A stretch of 64,000 nt of DNA from UBA1140 sp964573285 (GCA_964573285.1 CAZNJD010000007.1:1-64000), one strand, 5' to 3'; positions 36,755-45,852 are shown, numbered from the stretch's first letter. The notes: generated by a model from the letters alone, not told the origin. Program-made: numbers and translations.

Positions 36755-38044
36755 ATGGAACAATTTAAACAAGAGTGTCTAGCATATCATGAAAAAGGAA
36801 AAACAGCAACGCTTATTACTAAGCCATGCAAAACTCAAAAAGAGTTATCGATGGCATATACACCAGGTGTAGCCTATCCTTGTTTAGAAATAGCAAAAGA
36901 CCCTAAATTAGCATATAAATATACTAATAAAGGTAATACAGTAGCAGTTATCTCTGATGGAACAGCTGTACTTGGTTTAGGAAATATAGGTGGATTGGCA
37001 GGTAAACCTGTTATGGAAGGTAAAGCTGTATTATTTAAAACATTTGCCAATGTTGATGCTGTAGATGTGATGTTAAATGTACATGAAATAGATGAAATAG
37101 TAAATGTATGTTCTGCTATATCTGATACTTATGGTGGTATTAATCTTGAAGATATATCTGCTCCAAAATGTTTTGAGATAGAGAGAATACTTCAAGAAAA
37201 GCTAGATATTCCTGTATTTCATGATGACCAACATGGTACAGCTATTATCACCTCAGCAGGTCTTCTCAATGCAGTTGAGTTGGCAGATAAAGAGATAGGA
37301 GATATAAAAGTAGTGATAATTGGTGCAGGTGCAGCAGGAATTGCTAGTGGAAATATGTACCGTCAATTGGGTGTTAAACATATCGTAATGCTAGACTCCA
37401 AAGGAGTTATACACTCAGGAAGAGATGACCTCAATAAATATAAACAAGATTTCGCAATTGAAACAACAGATAGAACACTAGAGGATGCTATAAAAAATGC
37501 AGATATGGTATTAGGTCTCTCATCTGGAAATATTATTTCTCAAGATATGGTAAAAACTATGGCTAAAGATGCAATTATTTTTGCTTGTGCTAATCCAATT
37601 CCTGAAATTACCCCTGATAAAGTTACTAGTGTCAGACCTGATATTATTGTTGGAACAGGGCGAAGTGATTTCCCTAACCAAGTAAATAATGTTTTAGGTT
37701 TTCCATTTATATTTAGAGGTGCTTTAGATGTAGGAGCTAAAAAGATTACAGATAATATGAAAATAGCTGCAGTTAAAGCACTAGCTGATTTGGCAAAAGA
37801 ACCAGTACCAAATTATATCAAAGCAATATATGAAGACCAAACTTTAGAATTTGGACGAAAACATATTATACCTACACCATTCTCAAAAGAGGTTCTAGTA
37901 TGGGTAGCATCAGCAGTTGCAAAGGCAGCATATGATGATGGAGTTACAGATATGGAAGTGTTTGAACTAGATAAATATCGAGATGAATTGCATAAAATGA
38001 TTTATGTTGATAATGATGAGAGTTCATCTTTAACTAAAGAGTAA
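36755..38044 (+). CDS. Malic enzyme (malate dehydrogenase, oxaloacetate-decarboxylating)
   Basis: Oxidative decarboxylation of malate to pyruvate, yielding NAD(P)H. 429 residues, the length of the single-domain form (no C-terminal phosphotransacetylase domain as in MaeB). Seen: the substrate segment AYTPGVAYPCLEIA, the metal-binding DDQHGTAIITSAG, the dinucleotide site VVIIGAGAAGIASG and ACANPIPEITPD. NAD versus NADP use cannot be read with certainty. Ribosome binding site AAGGA before ATG 36755; the YfiH gene follows after 11 bases. Confidence 0.93.
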   Translation: MEQFKQECLAYHEKGKTATLITKPCKTQKELSMAYTPGVAYPCLEIAKDPKLAYKYTNKGNTVAVISDGTAVLGLGNIGGLAGKPVMEGKAVLFKTFANVDAVDVMLNVHEIDEIVNVCSAISDTYGGINLEDISAPKCFEIERILQEKLDIPVFHDDQHGTAIITSAGLLNAVELADKEIGDIKVVIIGAGAAGIASGNMYRQLGVKHIVMLDSKGVIHSGRDDLNKYKQDFAIETTDRTLEDAIKNADMVLGLSSGNIISQDMVKTMAKDAIIFACANPIPEITPDKVTSVRPDIIVGTGRSDFPNQVNNVLGFPFIFRGALDVGAKKITDNMKIAAVKALADLAKEPVPNYIKAIYEDQTLEFGRKHIIPTPFSKEVLVWVASAVAKAAYDDGVTDMEVFELDKYRDELHKMIYVDNDESSSLTKE

Positions 38045-38055
38045 AAGCTATAGAT

Positions 38056-38811
38056 ATGAAAAATATATACTCTTTTACTAATTTATTAGAAAAGAGTGGT
38101 TGTATCCACTTGGTTACAACCAAAAATAAAAACTATGATTATAACTTTTCTTTAGCTCTACATACTAATGAAAACCCAAAAAGCATTTTAAAAAATAGAA
38201 GAAGCATTCAACAACAATTTCCGAATATGCAATTTATAGTCGCTAATCAAACTCATAGTGACCATATATCTATTATAACTCATACTACAAGTAGAGGATG
38301 GGATAATATAGATACCATCATAAATAGCTCTGATGCACTAATTACTAATCAAAAAGGTGTAATGCTAACAATTCTCACAGCTGATTGTGTACCTATTTTG
38401 CTATTTGACCCCAAACAAAAAGTAGTATCAGCCATTCATTCAGGATGGAAAGGCACAAAACAACAGATAACCCTTAAAGTAGTAAAAAAAATGCAAAAAG
38501 AGTTTAATTCAAATCCAGTAGATATTATAGCAGGAGTTGCTCCATCTATTGGAAAATGTTGTTATGAGGTTGATTGGGGTGTAGCACAATATTTCCAAGA
38601 GTATAACAATGCTTTTGATAAAATAGGAGAGAAATATATGCTGGATTTACCTTATATAAATAAATCCCAACTTTTAAAAGCAGGATTACAAGAAAAAAAT
38701 ATTGAACTTAGTAATATCTGCACTGCTTGTGAAGTTGATAAATATTTCTCTTATCGAAAAGAGAATGGATGTAGTGGTCGATTTATGAGTATGATTGGTA
38801 TGCCCTTGTAA
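38056..38811 (+). CDS. pgeF: YfiH/CNF1-like purine nucleoside phosphorylase-laccase family protein
   Basis: 251 residues of the YfiH (DUF152) family. These proteins bind one Zn and have been reported as polyphenol oxidase, purine nucleoside phosphorylase and peptidoglycan editing factor. The three metal ligands are visible: His in NQTHSDH, Cys in TADCVPILL and His in AIHSGWKGT. Other features are GVAPSIGKCCYEV and ICTACEVDKYFSYR. No signal peptide, so cytoplasmic. It lies between the malic enzyme gene and tolB. Confidence 0.88.
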   Translation: MKNIYSFTNLLEKSGCIHLVTTKNKNYDYNFSLALHTNENPKSILKNRRSIQQQFPNMQFIVANQTHSDHISIITHTTSRGWDNIDTIINSSDALITNQKGVMLTILTADCVPILLFDPKQKVVSAIHSGWKGTKQQITLKVVKKMQKEFNSNPVDIIAGVAPSIGKCCYEVDWGVAQYFQEYNNAFDKIGEKYMLDLPYINKSQLLKAGLQEKNIELSNICTACEVDKYFSYRKENGCSGRFMSMIGMPL

Positions 38812-38832
38812 TATAAAGTTTATATGAGCTAT

Positions 38833-38838
38833 TATAAT
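38833..38838 (+). promoter_or_regulatory. Putative -10 box for tolB-pal-cpoB
   Basis: ATTATAATAT 25 bases upstream of the chosen tolB start, giving the block its own promoter. Confidence 0.45.
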
Positions 38839-38862
38839 ATTCAAATTATTCTAAGGATGAAA

Positions 38863-40092
38863 ATGCGTTTAATACTATTATTTTTACTAACAATTAACCT
38901 CTTTGCTCTTGATGCAGAGTTAACAATTGAAAAGGATGTGGAATCCAAAGCATCTTTGTCTATTATAGAGGATGAAAATAGTGCAGAGAGTAGCAAATTA
39001 CATAAAAAGATGTTTGCATTACTGCTCAATGATATAAAAATGAGTGGGCATTTCAATGCTGATACAAACTATCATAAAGGTAGTTTTGATGATATAATGA
39101 TAGCTCCAGAACTACATGATAGAGAGTATCTATTAAAATATAGTTACTCTGCTACAGGTAATAAGCTTGATGTAAAATTGGTACAGAGTTATGACAATAG
39201 TATTGTTTTTCAGAAAGGTTATAGTATAAATAGCTCAAAACGGTATCCTTTTTTGGCACATAATGCTATTGTAGATATTAATAATGCTCTAAATTATGAT
39301 GATATATCTTGGATGAAACGGTATATACTTTTTTCTAAATATACCTCATCAGGTAAAAGTGAAATTTGGGTGGCTGATTATACCCTAACATTTTCTAGTG
39401 CTATTGTTAGAGGTGGATTAAATTTATTCCCTAAATGGGCAAATCCAAATCAGACGGCTTTTTATTACACCTCTTATAATAGTCTATTACCAACACTATA
39501 TCGTATAGACATGCTATCAGGAAATCGTAAAAAAATTATCTCTTCAGAGGGAATGCTGGTTTGTTCTGATGTAAGTCGCGATGGAAGCCGACTACTTTTA
39601 ACTATGGCACCAAATGGACAGCCTGATATTTATGAATATAGTATAGGTGGTAGTGTAAAAAAAATAACAAATTTTAGAGGAATTGATGTCAATGGTAAAT
39701 ATCTAGGTGATGAGAGTCGAATAGCATTTGTATCTAATCGAATGGGACGACCTAATATTTATAGTAAATCTATAGGTTCTTCTTATGTATCAAAAGTTCC
39801 ACAATATGGTAATAACAATAGCTCATGTGATGCATTTAACCAGTATATTTTATATTCAGTCAAAGAGGGTAGGTCAACTAATATCTATCTAGGTTCTGCA
39901 TATAGCTCATATGTTAGACCATTGACTAGTAATGGTTTAAATCAACTACCAAGATTTTCAATTAATGGTAAAGTTGTACTTTATATCAAACAAAATCATG
40001 GTAAAAATAGCATAGGATATATGAATTTAGCAACCAAAGAGAGTATTTTGTATCCTATGGTAAGTGGTAAAATTCAATCAATTGATTGGTAA
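38863..40092 (+). CDS. tolB: Tol-Pal system protein TolB
   Basis: 409 residues from ATG 38863, chosen because AAGG at 38853-38856 lies before it and the signal peptide (MRLILLFLLTINLFALDA) starts there; a longer frame from 38824 would contain the promoter box. Periplasmic beta-propeller that links Pal to TolA during envelope constriction. N-terminal TolB domain (20-150), then WD40-like PD40 repeats, for example FSKYTSSGKSEIWVADY, DVSRDGSRLLLTMAPNGQPD and ESRIAFVSNRMGRPNIY. Followed by pal and cpoB; tolQRA is not in the window. Confidence 0.93.
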   Translation: MRLILLFLLTINLFALDAELTIEKDVESKASLSIIEDENSAESSKLHKKMFALLLNDIKMSGHFNADTNYHKGSFDDIMIAPELHDREYLLKYSYSATGNKLDVKLVQSYDNSIVFQKGYSINSSKRYPFLAHNAIVDINNALNYDDISWMKRYILFSKYTSSGKSEIWVADYTLTFSSAIVRGGLNLFPKWANPNQTAFYYTSYNSLLPTLYRIDMLSGNRKKIISSEGMLVCSDVSRDGSRLLLTMAPNGQPDIYEYSIGGSVKKITNFRGIDVNGKYLGDESRIAFVSNRMGRPNIYSKSIGSSYVSKVPQYGNNNSSCDAFNQYILYSVKEGRSTNIYLGSAYSSYVRPLTSNGLNQLPRFSINGKVVLYIKQNHGKNSIGYMNLATKESILYPMVSGKIQSIDW

Positions 40093-40102
40093 ATTTTTAT
40101 GC

Positions 40103-40108
40103 TATAAT
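40103..40108 (+). promoter_or_regulatory. Putative -10 box for pal
   Basis: ATGCTATAAT in the 42-base tolB-pal gap, 27 bases before the pal ATG; ribosome binding site AAAGGA follows. Confidence 0.5.
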
Positions 40109-40134
40109 ATAAAAACTTAATATAAAGGAAAAAC

Positions 40135-40689
40135 ATGAAAAAACAGTTGTCTATCATGGCTATATCATTTGTGATATTGGTATCAGGATGTGCGAAAAAA
40201 GAAGTTAGTAATTTGGGGATAAAAGATAAAAGTGTATCCCACCAACCAATAGTTCCTACCACCACTAATACTGGTTATGAAAATGTTGATTTGTATGGAC
40301 AAAATAGTGATACTTATACACATAATAACTCTTATGATGATGAGGCAAATGGTGTCAAAAATATCTATTTTGATGTTGACCAATATATTATTACCCCTGA
40401 TAAACTTCCAACTATTATTAATAACGCTAGATTATTAAGTAGTAAGATTAAAGCAGGTTCAAGAGTGAAAATAGAGGGTCATTGTGATGCAACTGGAACA
40501 GATGAGTACAATTATGCTTTGGGATTACGAAGAGCTAGAGCATCCAAAGAGGCTTTGGTTAGCCGTGGTATCAATTCGTCTAGTATCACTATGGTAAGTA
40601 TGGGTGAAAGTTCTCCAGAGTGTACCACAGACTATTCAAGTGCATGTTATGCAAAAAATAGACGCGTTGAGTTTAAAGTTATTAGATAA
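40135..40689 (+). CDS. pal: Peptidoglycan-associated lipoprotein Pal
   Basis: 184 residues. Lipoprotein signal with lipobox VSGC (Cys19), a linker, and a C-terminal OmpA-like peptidoglycan-binding domain: KNIYFDVDQYIITPD, VKIEGHCDATGTDEYN, LGLRRARASKEALVSRGI, and NRRVEFKV. It anchors the outer membrane to murein and binds TolB. The stop overlaps the next start (TAATG). Confidence 0.95.
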   Translation: MKKQLSIMAISFVILVSGCAKKEVSNLGIKDKSVSHQPIVPTTTNTGYENVDLYGQNSDTYTHNNSYDDEANGVKNIYFDVDQYIITPDKLPTIINNARLLSSKIKAGSRVKIEGHCDATGTDEYNYALGLRRARASKEALVSRGINSSSITMVSMGESSPECTTDYSSACYAKNRRVEFKVIR

Positions 40690-41501
40690 TGGATAGAAAG
40701 ATGAAAAAAATAGTTTTAATAGGATGGTGTATCTATTTATCCTCACTGCTTTATGCAAATGAACCCTCAGTATATGGAGCAGGTAATATCGATAGTGCAA
40801 ATCCTTATGGTTTGAGCAAAACAGAACAGGGTGTTTTGGAAAATAGAAGAACTCTACAGAATTTAAAAAATAGAGTAGAAGAGCAACAAAATCGTATAGA
40901 TGGTTTGATAACAATAATAGATGGATTAAATAAAAAAGTTTTATCACTAAAAGAGCAAACTCATGCAAATTCTAATAGAGTAAGAGAAAATAGTGATAAT
41001 AATAAAACTTACTCTCTACTACTTGAATTAGGACAGATGGTTGACCAGATAAATAACAACTATGTTACAAGGGAAGATTTAAAGGAAGCATTGGCAGGAA
41101 GTAGAACAGCACGAAATAGTACTGTTTCCTCTCCAAAAGGTAACTCTGCCGACATCTCTACTATTTATAGAGAAGGTGTTCAACTATTTGCTAAAAAAAG
41201 TTATAATACAGCTAGAGAGAAATTTCAAGAGGCACTTGCTAAAAATTATAAAAAAGCATCATCTAATTATTATTTGGGTGAGATAGCTTATTATACAAAA
41301 AATTATACCCAAGCAGTAGGGTATTATAAAAAGAGTGCATCACTATATAATGGTGCTAGTTATATGAAAATATTGTATCTTCATACTGCTATAGCTTTAG
41401 CAAGAGATGGTCAAAAGGAACAATCCAAAAACTTTTTTCAATTTGTTATAGATAATTATCCTAATACAAAAGCTGCATATATAGCAAAAAAAAATCTCTA
41501 G
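40689..41501 (+). CDS. cpoB: Tol-Pal system coordinator CpoB (YbgF)
   Basis: 270 residues. Signal peptide (MKKIVLIGWCIYLSSLLYA when started at the second ATG, 40701; the first ATG 40689 overlaps the pal stop). Then a coiled-coil trimerisation region (LENRRTLQNLKNRVEEQQ..., about 55-100) and C-terminal TPR repeats (YREGVQLFAKKSYNTAREKF, SNYYLGEIAYYTKNYTQAV). CpoB coordinates PBP1B activity with Tol-mediated constriction in E. coli. Closes the tolB-pal-cpoB block. Confidence 0.9.
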   Translation: MDRKMKKIVLIGWCIYLSSLLYANEPSVYGAGNIDSANPYGLSKTEQGVLENRRTLQNLKNRVEEQQNRIDGLITIIDGLNKKVLSLKEQTHANSNRVRENSDNNKTYSLLLELGQMVDQINNNYVTREDLKEALAGSRTARNSTVSSPKGNSADISTIYREGVQLFAKKSYNTAREKFQEALAKNYKKASSNYYLGEIAYYTKNYTQAVGYYKKSASLYNGASYMKILYLHTAIALARDGQKEQSKNFFQFVIDNYPNTKAAYIAKKNL

Positions 41502-41526
41502 TAAGTAGCGATAAAGTTTGATTTGC

Positions 41527-41532
41527 TATTAT
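41527..41532 (+). promoter_or_regulatory. Putative -10 box for slyD
   Basis: TTTGCTATTAT 30 bases upstream of ATG 41562, with ribosome binding site AGGAG between. Confidence 0.35.
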
Positions 41533-41561
41533 GTTGAAAATTTTAAATAACAGGAGTTTAT

Positions 41562-42068
41562 ATGGCAATTACTAATGAAAATTGTGTTGTAGGCATTGAA
41601 TATGAAGTAAAAGAAGCAGGAACAACCCAAATTGTTGATAGTAATAAAGGTGGACAACCACTAGAGTTTATTATGGGTATTGGTCAAATCATTCCAGGTC
41701 TTGAAAAAGGTTTAGTAAATATGAATGAGGGTGATAGTGCTGATATTATGGTTTCTGCAGTTGATGCTTATGGTGATTACAATGATGAAGCAATTCAAAC
41801 TCTACCAATTGAGCAGTTTGAAGGTGTTGAACTAAAAGAGGGATTAACTCTTTATGGTCAAGGTGAACAAGGTCAAACAGTTCAAGTAACAGTAAAATCA
41901 TTTAATGACAAAGATGTTGTAGTTGATTTCAACCATCCATTAGCTGGAAAAGATTTAATGTTCTCTGTAAATATATTAAGTGCTAGAGAAGCAACAGCAG
42001 ATGAAATATCATCAGGTCAAGTTGGTGGTGAACATTGTGAAAGTGGTTCTTGTGGCTGTGGTCACTAA
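41562..42068 (+). CDS. slyD: SlyD-type FKBP peptidyl-prolyl isomerase
   Basis: 168 residues: FKBP domain (GQIIPGLEKGLVNMNEGD, the split FKBP core) with an inserted-in-flap domain in the middle (about 75-125), and a Cys/His-rich tail GGEHCESGSCGCGH that can bind Ni or Zn. A cytoplasmic folding helper; SlyD also supplies nickel for hydrogenase maturation in E. coli, which would fit a hydrogen-using relative (inference). Confidence 0.92.
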   Translation: MAITNENCVVGIEYEVKEAGTTQIVDSNKGGQPLEFIMGIGQIIPGLEKGLVNMNEGDSADIMVSAVDAYGDYNDEAIQTLPIEQFEGVELKEGLTLYGQGEQGQTVQVTVKSFNDKDVVVDFNHPLAGKDLMFSVNILSAREATADEISSGQVGGEHCESGSCGCGH

Positions 42069-42075
42069 TTAGTGT

Positions 42076-42095
42076 TGTGGGTTTTTCAACCCACA
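42076..42095. terminator. Bidirectional terminator between slyD and the rhodanese gene
   Basis: TGTGGGTT-TTTC-AACCCACA, an 8-bp GC-containing stem with 4-base loop, between convergent genes; a T-rich stretch follows on the plus strand. Confidence 0.7.
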
Positions 42096-42104
42096 CAATA
42101 TAAT

Positions 42105-42755
42105 CTATTTTTTTATCTCTTTATGCACTATAGTAGTTAATCCCAGCAGTTTCCATCCTTCAAAACCACTTCTATAATAGAACATTTTTTCTTTTGGGTA
42201 TCCATGTTTTATCATACCATCAATAAAATGTTTGGATTGTTCACACCATATTCCATTACAAAAGATAGCTAACTCTTTCGCTTTTGAAAAATCCCACTTA
42301 CCATCAGCTTTGATTTTCATACCCAATATTTGAAATATCTTTTGAGCTTTTTTTCTTGAAGCATTTTGAATAACAGGATATGGGATATTGATTGCAGAAG
42401 GTATAGTTTCTAACTCAAACCAACTTTTAAGCCGTGCATCAATAACAACACCTGTATTATTAGAGACCTTATTTTGTATAAATTTCAATAGCTCAATCTC
42501 TTCAATATTTTGAATTCCATCAGCTACATGGGTAGGTTGTATGCAAAATGGAGGACATGGTCTTGATGTTTTGCTATAATCGTCTGTCAGACGATTATTA
42601 GTATCTTGAATTCTTTCTATTTTGACTTTTTTACCAGAGTCAGTTGTCATAATGAAAGGCATCTCATTTGTAATCTTGACAGTAATATGCTTCTCTTTTG
42701 CATTCTGTGCTAATAGCAGTGATGCAAATAGTGGAAGAATAAGTAATCTTTTCAT
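42105..42755 (-). CDS. Secreted rhodanese-like protein (Cys form)
   Basis: 216 residues with a signal peptide (1-17). N-terminal segment KIERIQDTNNRL...YSKTSRPCPPF, then a rhodanese domain: VVIDARLKSWFELETIPSAIN and the active-site loop FCNGIWCEQS with Cys166 at the catalytic position and Cys171 downstream, ending YYRSGFEGWKLLGL. A periplasmic sulfur-transfer or thiol role is expected. Paralogue of the gene at 43750 with near gap-free alignment; the two flank a LysM gene in one operon. Confidence 0.8.
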   Translation of the reverse strand: MKRLLILPLFASLLLAQNAKEKHITVKITNEMPFIMTTDSGKKVKIERIQDTNNRLTDDYSKTSRPCPPFCIQPTHVADGIQNIEEIELLKFIQNKVSNNTGVVIDARLKSWFELETIPSAINIPYPVIQNASRKKAQKIFQILGMKIKADGKWDFSKAKELAIFCNGIWCEQSKHFIDGMIKHGYPKEKMFYYRSGFEGWKLLGLTTIVHKEIKK

Positions 42756-42775
42756 TTTTTTCCTTTTTTTATTAT

Positions 42776-43723
42776 CTATTCAGGAACTCTAAGTCTTTGA
42801 CCTACATAAATTTTATCAGGTCGTCTAACGATATCAGGGTTTGCTTCATAGATTTTTTTATACTCCATAACATTACCATATGCTCTTTTAGCAATCTTAC
42901 CTAAAGTATCACCTTTTTTAACGGTAATATATCTCATCTCTTTTTTTCTAGTTTTTGCCTCTTTTGTGATTGATTGTGTATAGTTTGTATTATCTTTTAG
43001 TTTAGACTCTTCTGTATCTATAACATTTGAAATTTCATCAGAAAGTTTACTTAACTCATCACTACTATTTCCTACTTTATCATCCAATATAACTTTGTTA
43101 TATGTATTAGGTTTATCACTATTACTTGCTTTTTTATTATTATCTTTCTCTGCAATAGTATCAATATCATCTGATATACTTGATAGGGAATCCACTTCAG
43201 AATCAGATAGTGATTTCAATAGTTTACTATCTTGAAATTGGTCAGAACTATCTTCTATAGGTTTTGTTGTTGAAGGGGATGTTGTTGATTGAGATGAGGT
43301 TAACTCTTTATTTTTATCTTTGTTCATTTTTTGCATAACCATCTGAACTATATTTGCAATATCTTCTGGGTTCATCTTATCATTACTATCTGTAGATACT
43401 ATATTTTGTACTTTTTTTGTAATTTGGGTAGTCATAGCAGGTTCTTTTTGCTCTTCTTTTGATAATACGCTTTTCTCTCCTTTAGTAACAATCTCTTCTG
43501 ATACCATATCAGTTTTTTCTATCTTTGTTGGGACAGTCTTGGAACTATTCATGCTTTTCCAACCAAAATATGCTAATGCCATGATAAGAAGTAAAAGTAA
43601 AATTATAAAAACTATCTTTTTGCTACCTCCACTATTTTTCCTACTAGAAATTTCAGCACCACGCGTCTCTTGAGCATAATAGTCATTATACTCATCTTGA
43701 TTGTATTCATCTTTATTTAACAT
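42776..43723 (-). CDS. Membrane-anchored LysM-domain protein
   Basis: 315 residues. Short charged cytoplasmic N-terminus, one membrane helix (about 30-50, KIVFIILLLLLIMALAYFGW), a long low-complexity Ser/Thr/Lys/Asp-rich linker (about 55-260), and a C-terminal LysM domain (YITVKKGDTLGKIAKRAYGN ... GQRLRVPE) that binds peptidoglycan. Probably a structural or scaffold protein spanning the periplasm. Ribosome binding site AAAGGAG precedes ATG 43723. Confidence 0.82.
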   Translation of the reverse strand: MLNKDEYNQDEYNDYYAQETRGAEISSRKNSGGSKKIVFIILLLLLIMALAYFGWKSMNSSKTVPTKIEKTDMVSEEIVTKGEKSVLSKEEQKEPAMTTQITKKVQNIVSTDSNDKMNPEDIANIVQMVMQKMNKDKNKELTSSQSTTSPSTTKPIEDSSDQFQDSKLLKSLSDSEVDSLSSISDDIDTIAEKDNNKKASNSDKPNTYNKVILDDKVGNSSDELSKLSDEISNVIDTEESKLKDNTNYTQSITKEAKTRKKEMRYITVKKGDTLGKIAKRAYGNVMEYKKIYEANPDIVRRPDKIYVGQRLRVPE

Positions 43724-43749
43724 GTTTTCTCCTTTGTGTTAAAATTAAG

Positions 43750-44388
43750 TTATTTAGGTTTTATGGTTGTCAAACCAAGAATTTGCCAATATTGCATCCC
43801 TCCTCTGTAATATTGTATTTTTGATTTTGGATAACCTAGATAAACAAGATTTCTCATAGCACGAACACCCTGTTGACACCATGGTCCATTATCAAATATC
43901 ATAATAGTTTGTGTTTTAGAAAAATCCCATTTATCACTTTTTTTAACTGCACCAAAAAGCTCAAAAATTTGACGAATAAAAGGATTATTGCCCTTGGTAG
44001 ATAGTATAGAAAAAGGAATATTAATAGCACCTGGAATAGTTCCGACTTGATGCCATTTAGGCATTCTAGCATCTATCAAAAGTCCTTTATTATTATTGAC
44101 TTCATTAGATATAAAATTGATAACATCAAGTTCACTAACTGTTTTTATACCTTTAATAGGTTGAAAAGCTTGTATAGTAAAAGGAGGAGCAGGTCTAGAA
44201 GTTTTTGCATAAGAGTTTTTAAGTTTATGATTTGTATCTTGAATTCTCTCTATCTTTATTGCTTCTCCATCAACATCAACATTGATAAATGGAAGCCCCT
44301 TTTTTATATTTACTTCAACCCCATTTAGTGAAGAGATAAGAAGAGATAAAGATAAAATACCTATTAGCGAAAATTTCTGTGTCTTCAT
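43750..44388 (-). CDS. Secreted rhodanese-like protein (Asp form)
   Basis: 212 residues from ATG 44388, supported by AAAGGGG upstream and a signal peptide (1-23). Same layout as the gene at 42105: KIERIQDTNHKL...YAKTSRPAPPF, LLIDARMPKWHQVGTIPGAIN, and the loop IFDNGPWCQQG. The catalytic Cys position is Asp166, while Cys171 is kept, so ordinary sulfurtransferase chemistry is doubtful. First gene of the operon; a TATAAT at 44419-44424 (minus strand) is a likely -10. Confidence 0.78.
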   Translation of the reverse strand: MKTQKFSLIGILSLSLLISSLNGVEVNIKKGLPFINVDVDGEAIKIERIQDTNHKLKNSYAKTSRPAPPFTIQAFQPIKGIKTVSELDVINFISNEVNNNKGLLIDARMPKWHQVGTIPGAINIPFSILSTKGNNPFIRQIFELFGAVKKSDKWDFSKTQTIMIFDNGPWCQQGVRAMRNLVYLGYPKSKIQYYRGGMQYWQILGLTTIKPK

Positions 44389-44545
44389 GACAACCCCTTT
44401 AATATAACATAATTTTAAATTATACAATTAATAAATAATTAATTTCGTTAAGTTCTATTTTATCTGAATTTTTCTTAGGTAATTATGAACTTGTAAATAT
44501 TTTTTTAAAATATATAGGATTTAGCAAATTTTATAATATAGAAAT

Positions 44546-44569
44546 AAGAAGTAGAGTTATCTACTTCTT
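44546..44569 (-). terminator. Terminator hairpin of dnaJ
   Basis: AAGAAGTAGA-GTTA-TCTACTTCTT, a 10-bp perfect stem with a 4-base loop, overlapping the dnaJ stop codon; AT-rich sequence follows in the direction of transcription. Confidence 0.6.
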
Positions 44570-45688
44570 GAACCATCCTTTGACCCTATCAAAAACATCT
44601 TCAAATGAGCTAGTATGAGGACGACTTTCTACACCAAAGCTCTCTTGTAATTTATTAAGTAGTTTTTTCTGCTCATCATCTAATTTTTTAGGATATATGA
44701 TTTTTATCTGTGCGATTAGTTTTCCTTTTCGTCCAGAGTGAACATCAACGACACCCTCATTATTAAATACAAACTGTTCTCTATCTTTAGTCCCTACTTT
44801 TAGGTCTAATTCTAACTCTCCATAGAGTGATGGTATAGTAATAGTATCACCTAAAATAGTTTGTGTAAAGAATACAGGAACTTCCGTATATATATTTGTT
44901 CCCTCACGGATAAAGTGCTTATCCTCTTCTACATTAAATGTAAGATATAGGTCACCTCTTTGCCCATTTTTAGACTGATTTCCATACCCTTGAGCTCTTA
45001 GTCTATTTCCTGTATCAACACCTGCTGGTATATTAATAGTGATAGTATCTGGCTCTTCATGGTATCCTCTTCCTGAACAGGATGGACACTTTTCTGTAAC
45101 TTTTTGTCCCTCTCCATGACATTTTGGACAAGTTTGTGCAAATGACATAAATCCTTGCTTCATAACTACTTGTCCTTGTCCATTACAGTAATCACAAACT
45201 TCTAGTTTACCACCTTTAGCACCAGTACTATTACAGTCACTACAAGGTACTTTATATTTAATATTTATCTTTTTTTCCGTACCAAAGACGGCTTCATTGA
45301 ATTTAAGAGGATATTCAACTTCAAAGTCCAGATTATATTTTTGGGTTTCTCTTTTTCTTCGACCTCTAAAATTAGAACTACCGCCACCAAACATAGAGTT
45401 AAATATATCCATAATATCATCCATATTTTGATGACCACCAAATCCACCACCTCTACCATGTCCTTCTAATCCAGCTTTGCCATATTGGTCATATATAGCT
45501 CGTTTCTGCTTATCACTAAGTACCTGATATGCTTCATTTATGACTTTAAATCGCTCTTCTGCTTCATTATCACCTTGATTTCTATCAGGATGATATTTCA
45601 TTGCCAATTTTCTATAAGACTTTTTTAGTTCTTCTCCCGAACAGTCTCGGCTAACTTCCAAAGCTTCATAGTAGTCAAGTTCTGTCAT
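44561..45688 (-). CDS. dnaJ: Chaperone DnaJ
   Basis: Co-chaperone that stimulates DnaK ATPase. 375 residues, normal. Seen: J-domain with HPD (YHPDRNQGD), Gly/Phe-rich linker (about 75-110), zinc-binding domain with four CxxCxGxG-type motifs (CSDCNSTG, CDYCNGQG, CPKCHGEG, CPSCSGRG), and the C-terminal substrate domain. A minus-strand TATGAT at 45722-45727 is a possible -10. dnaK and grpE are not in the window. Confidence 0.96.
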   Translation of the reverse strand: MTELDYYEALEVSRDCSGEELKKSYRKLAMKYHPDRNQGDNEAEERFKVINEAYQVLSDKQKRAIYDQYGKAGLEGHGRGGGFGGHQNMDDIMDIFNSMFGGGSSNFRGRRKRETQKYNLDFEVEYPLKFNEAVFGTEKKINIKYKVPCSDCNSTGAKGGKLEVCDYCNGQGQVVMKQGFMSFAQTCPKCHGEGQKVTEKCPSCSGRGYHEEPDTITINIPAGVDTGNRLRAQGYGNQSKNGQRGDLYLTFNVEEDKHFIREGTNIYTEVPVFFTQTILGDTITIPSLYGELELDLKVGTKDREQFVFNNEGVVDVHSGRKGKLIAQIKIIYPKKLDDEQKKLLNKLQESFGVESRPHTSSFEDVFDRVKGWFKK

Positions 45689-45734
45689 TTTATCTCCAAG
45701 TATTAATATTGGGCGAATTCTATCATATTTTTGC

Positions 45735-45740
45735 TATAAT
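45735..45740 (+). promoter_or_regulatory. Putative -10 box upstream of a 10-codon ORF
   Basis: TTGCTATAAT, a good extended -10, on the plus strand and divergent from dnaJ. The only gene-like object downstream on this strand is the mini-ORF at 45772. Confidence 0.55.
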
Positions 45741-45771
45741 TCGAGATAATATTAATATTTAAGGTGGTGAT

Positions 45772-45804
45772 ATGCAATACATCCTAAACATCTTAAAGTG
45801 GTAG
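45772..45804 (+). CDS. Possible 10-residue ORF (MQYILNILKW)
   Basis: ATG preceded by AAGGTGG at 5-base spacing, ten codons, then TAG, 32 bases after an extended TATAAT. Followed by a strong hairpin at 45853-45880. It could be a tiny hydrophobic peptide, the start of a decayed gene, or part of a small RNA. The evidence is only the match of promoter, ribosome binding site and stop. Confidence 0.3.
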   Translation: MQYILNILKW

Positions 45805-45852
45805 AGTTTATCAAAATGGTTATATCTAACTCAAAAGTGTCAGATTATCTCT

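Noticed and set aside
38824..38862. Upstream start for tolB
   Set aside because: Adds residues before the signal peptide and includes the promoter box; ATG 38863 has a better ribosome binding site.
40183..40968. Minus-strand open frames opposite pal and cpoB
   Set aside because: Antisense shadows of the tol-pal genes without initiation signals.
44389..44427. Upstream start for the Asp-form rhodanese
   Set aside because: ATG 44388 has AAAGGGG upstream and begins a normal signal peptide; the upstream frame overlaps the promoter.
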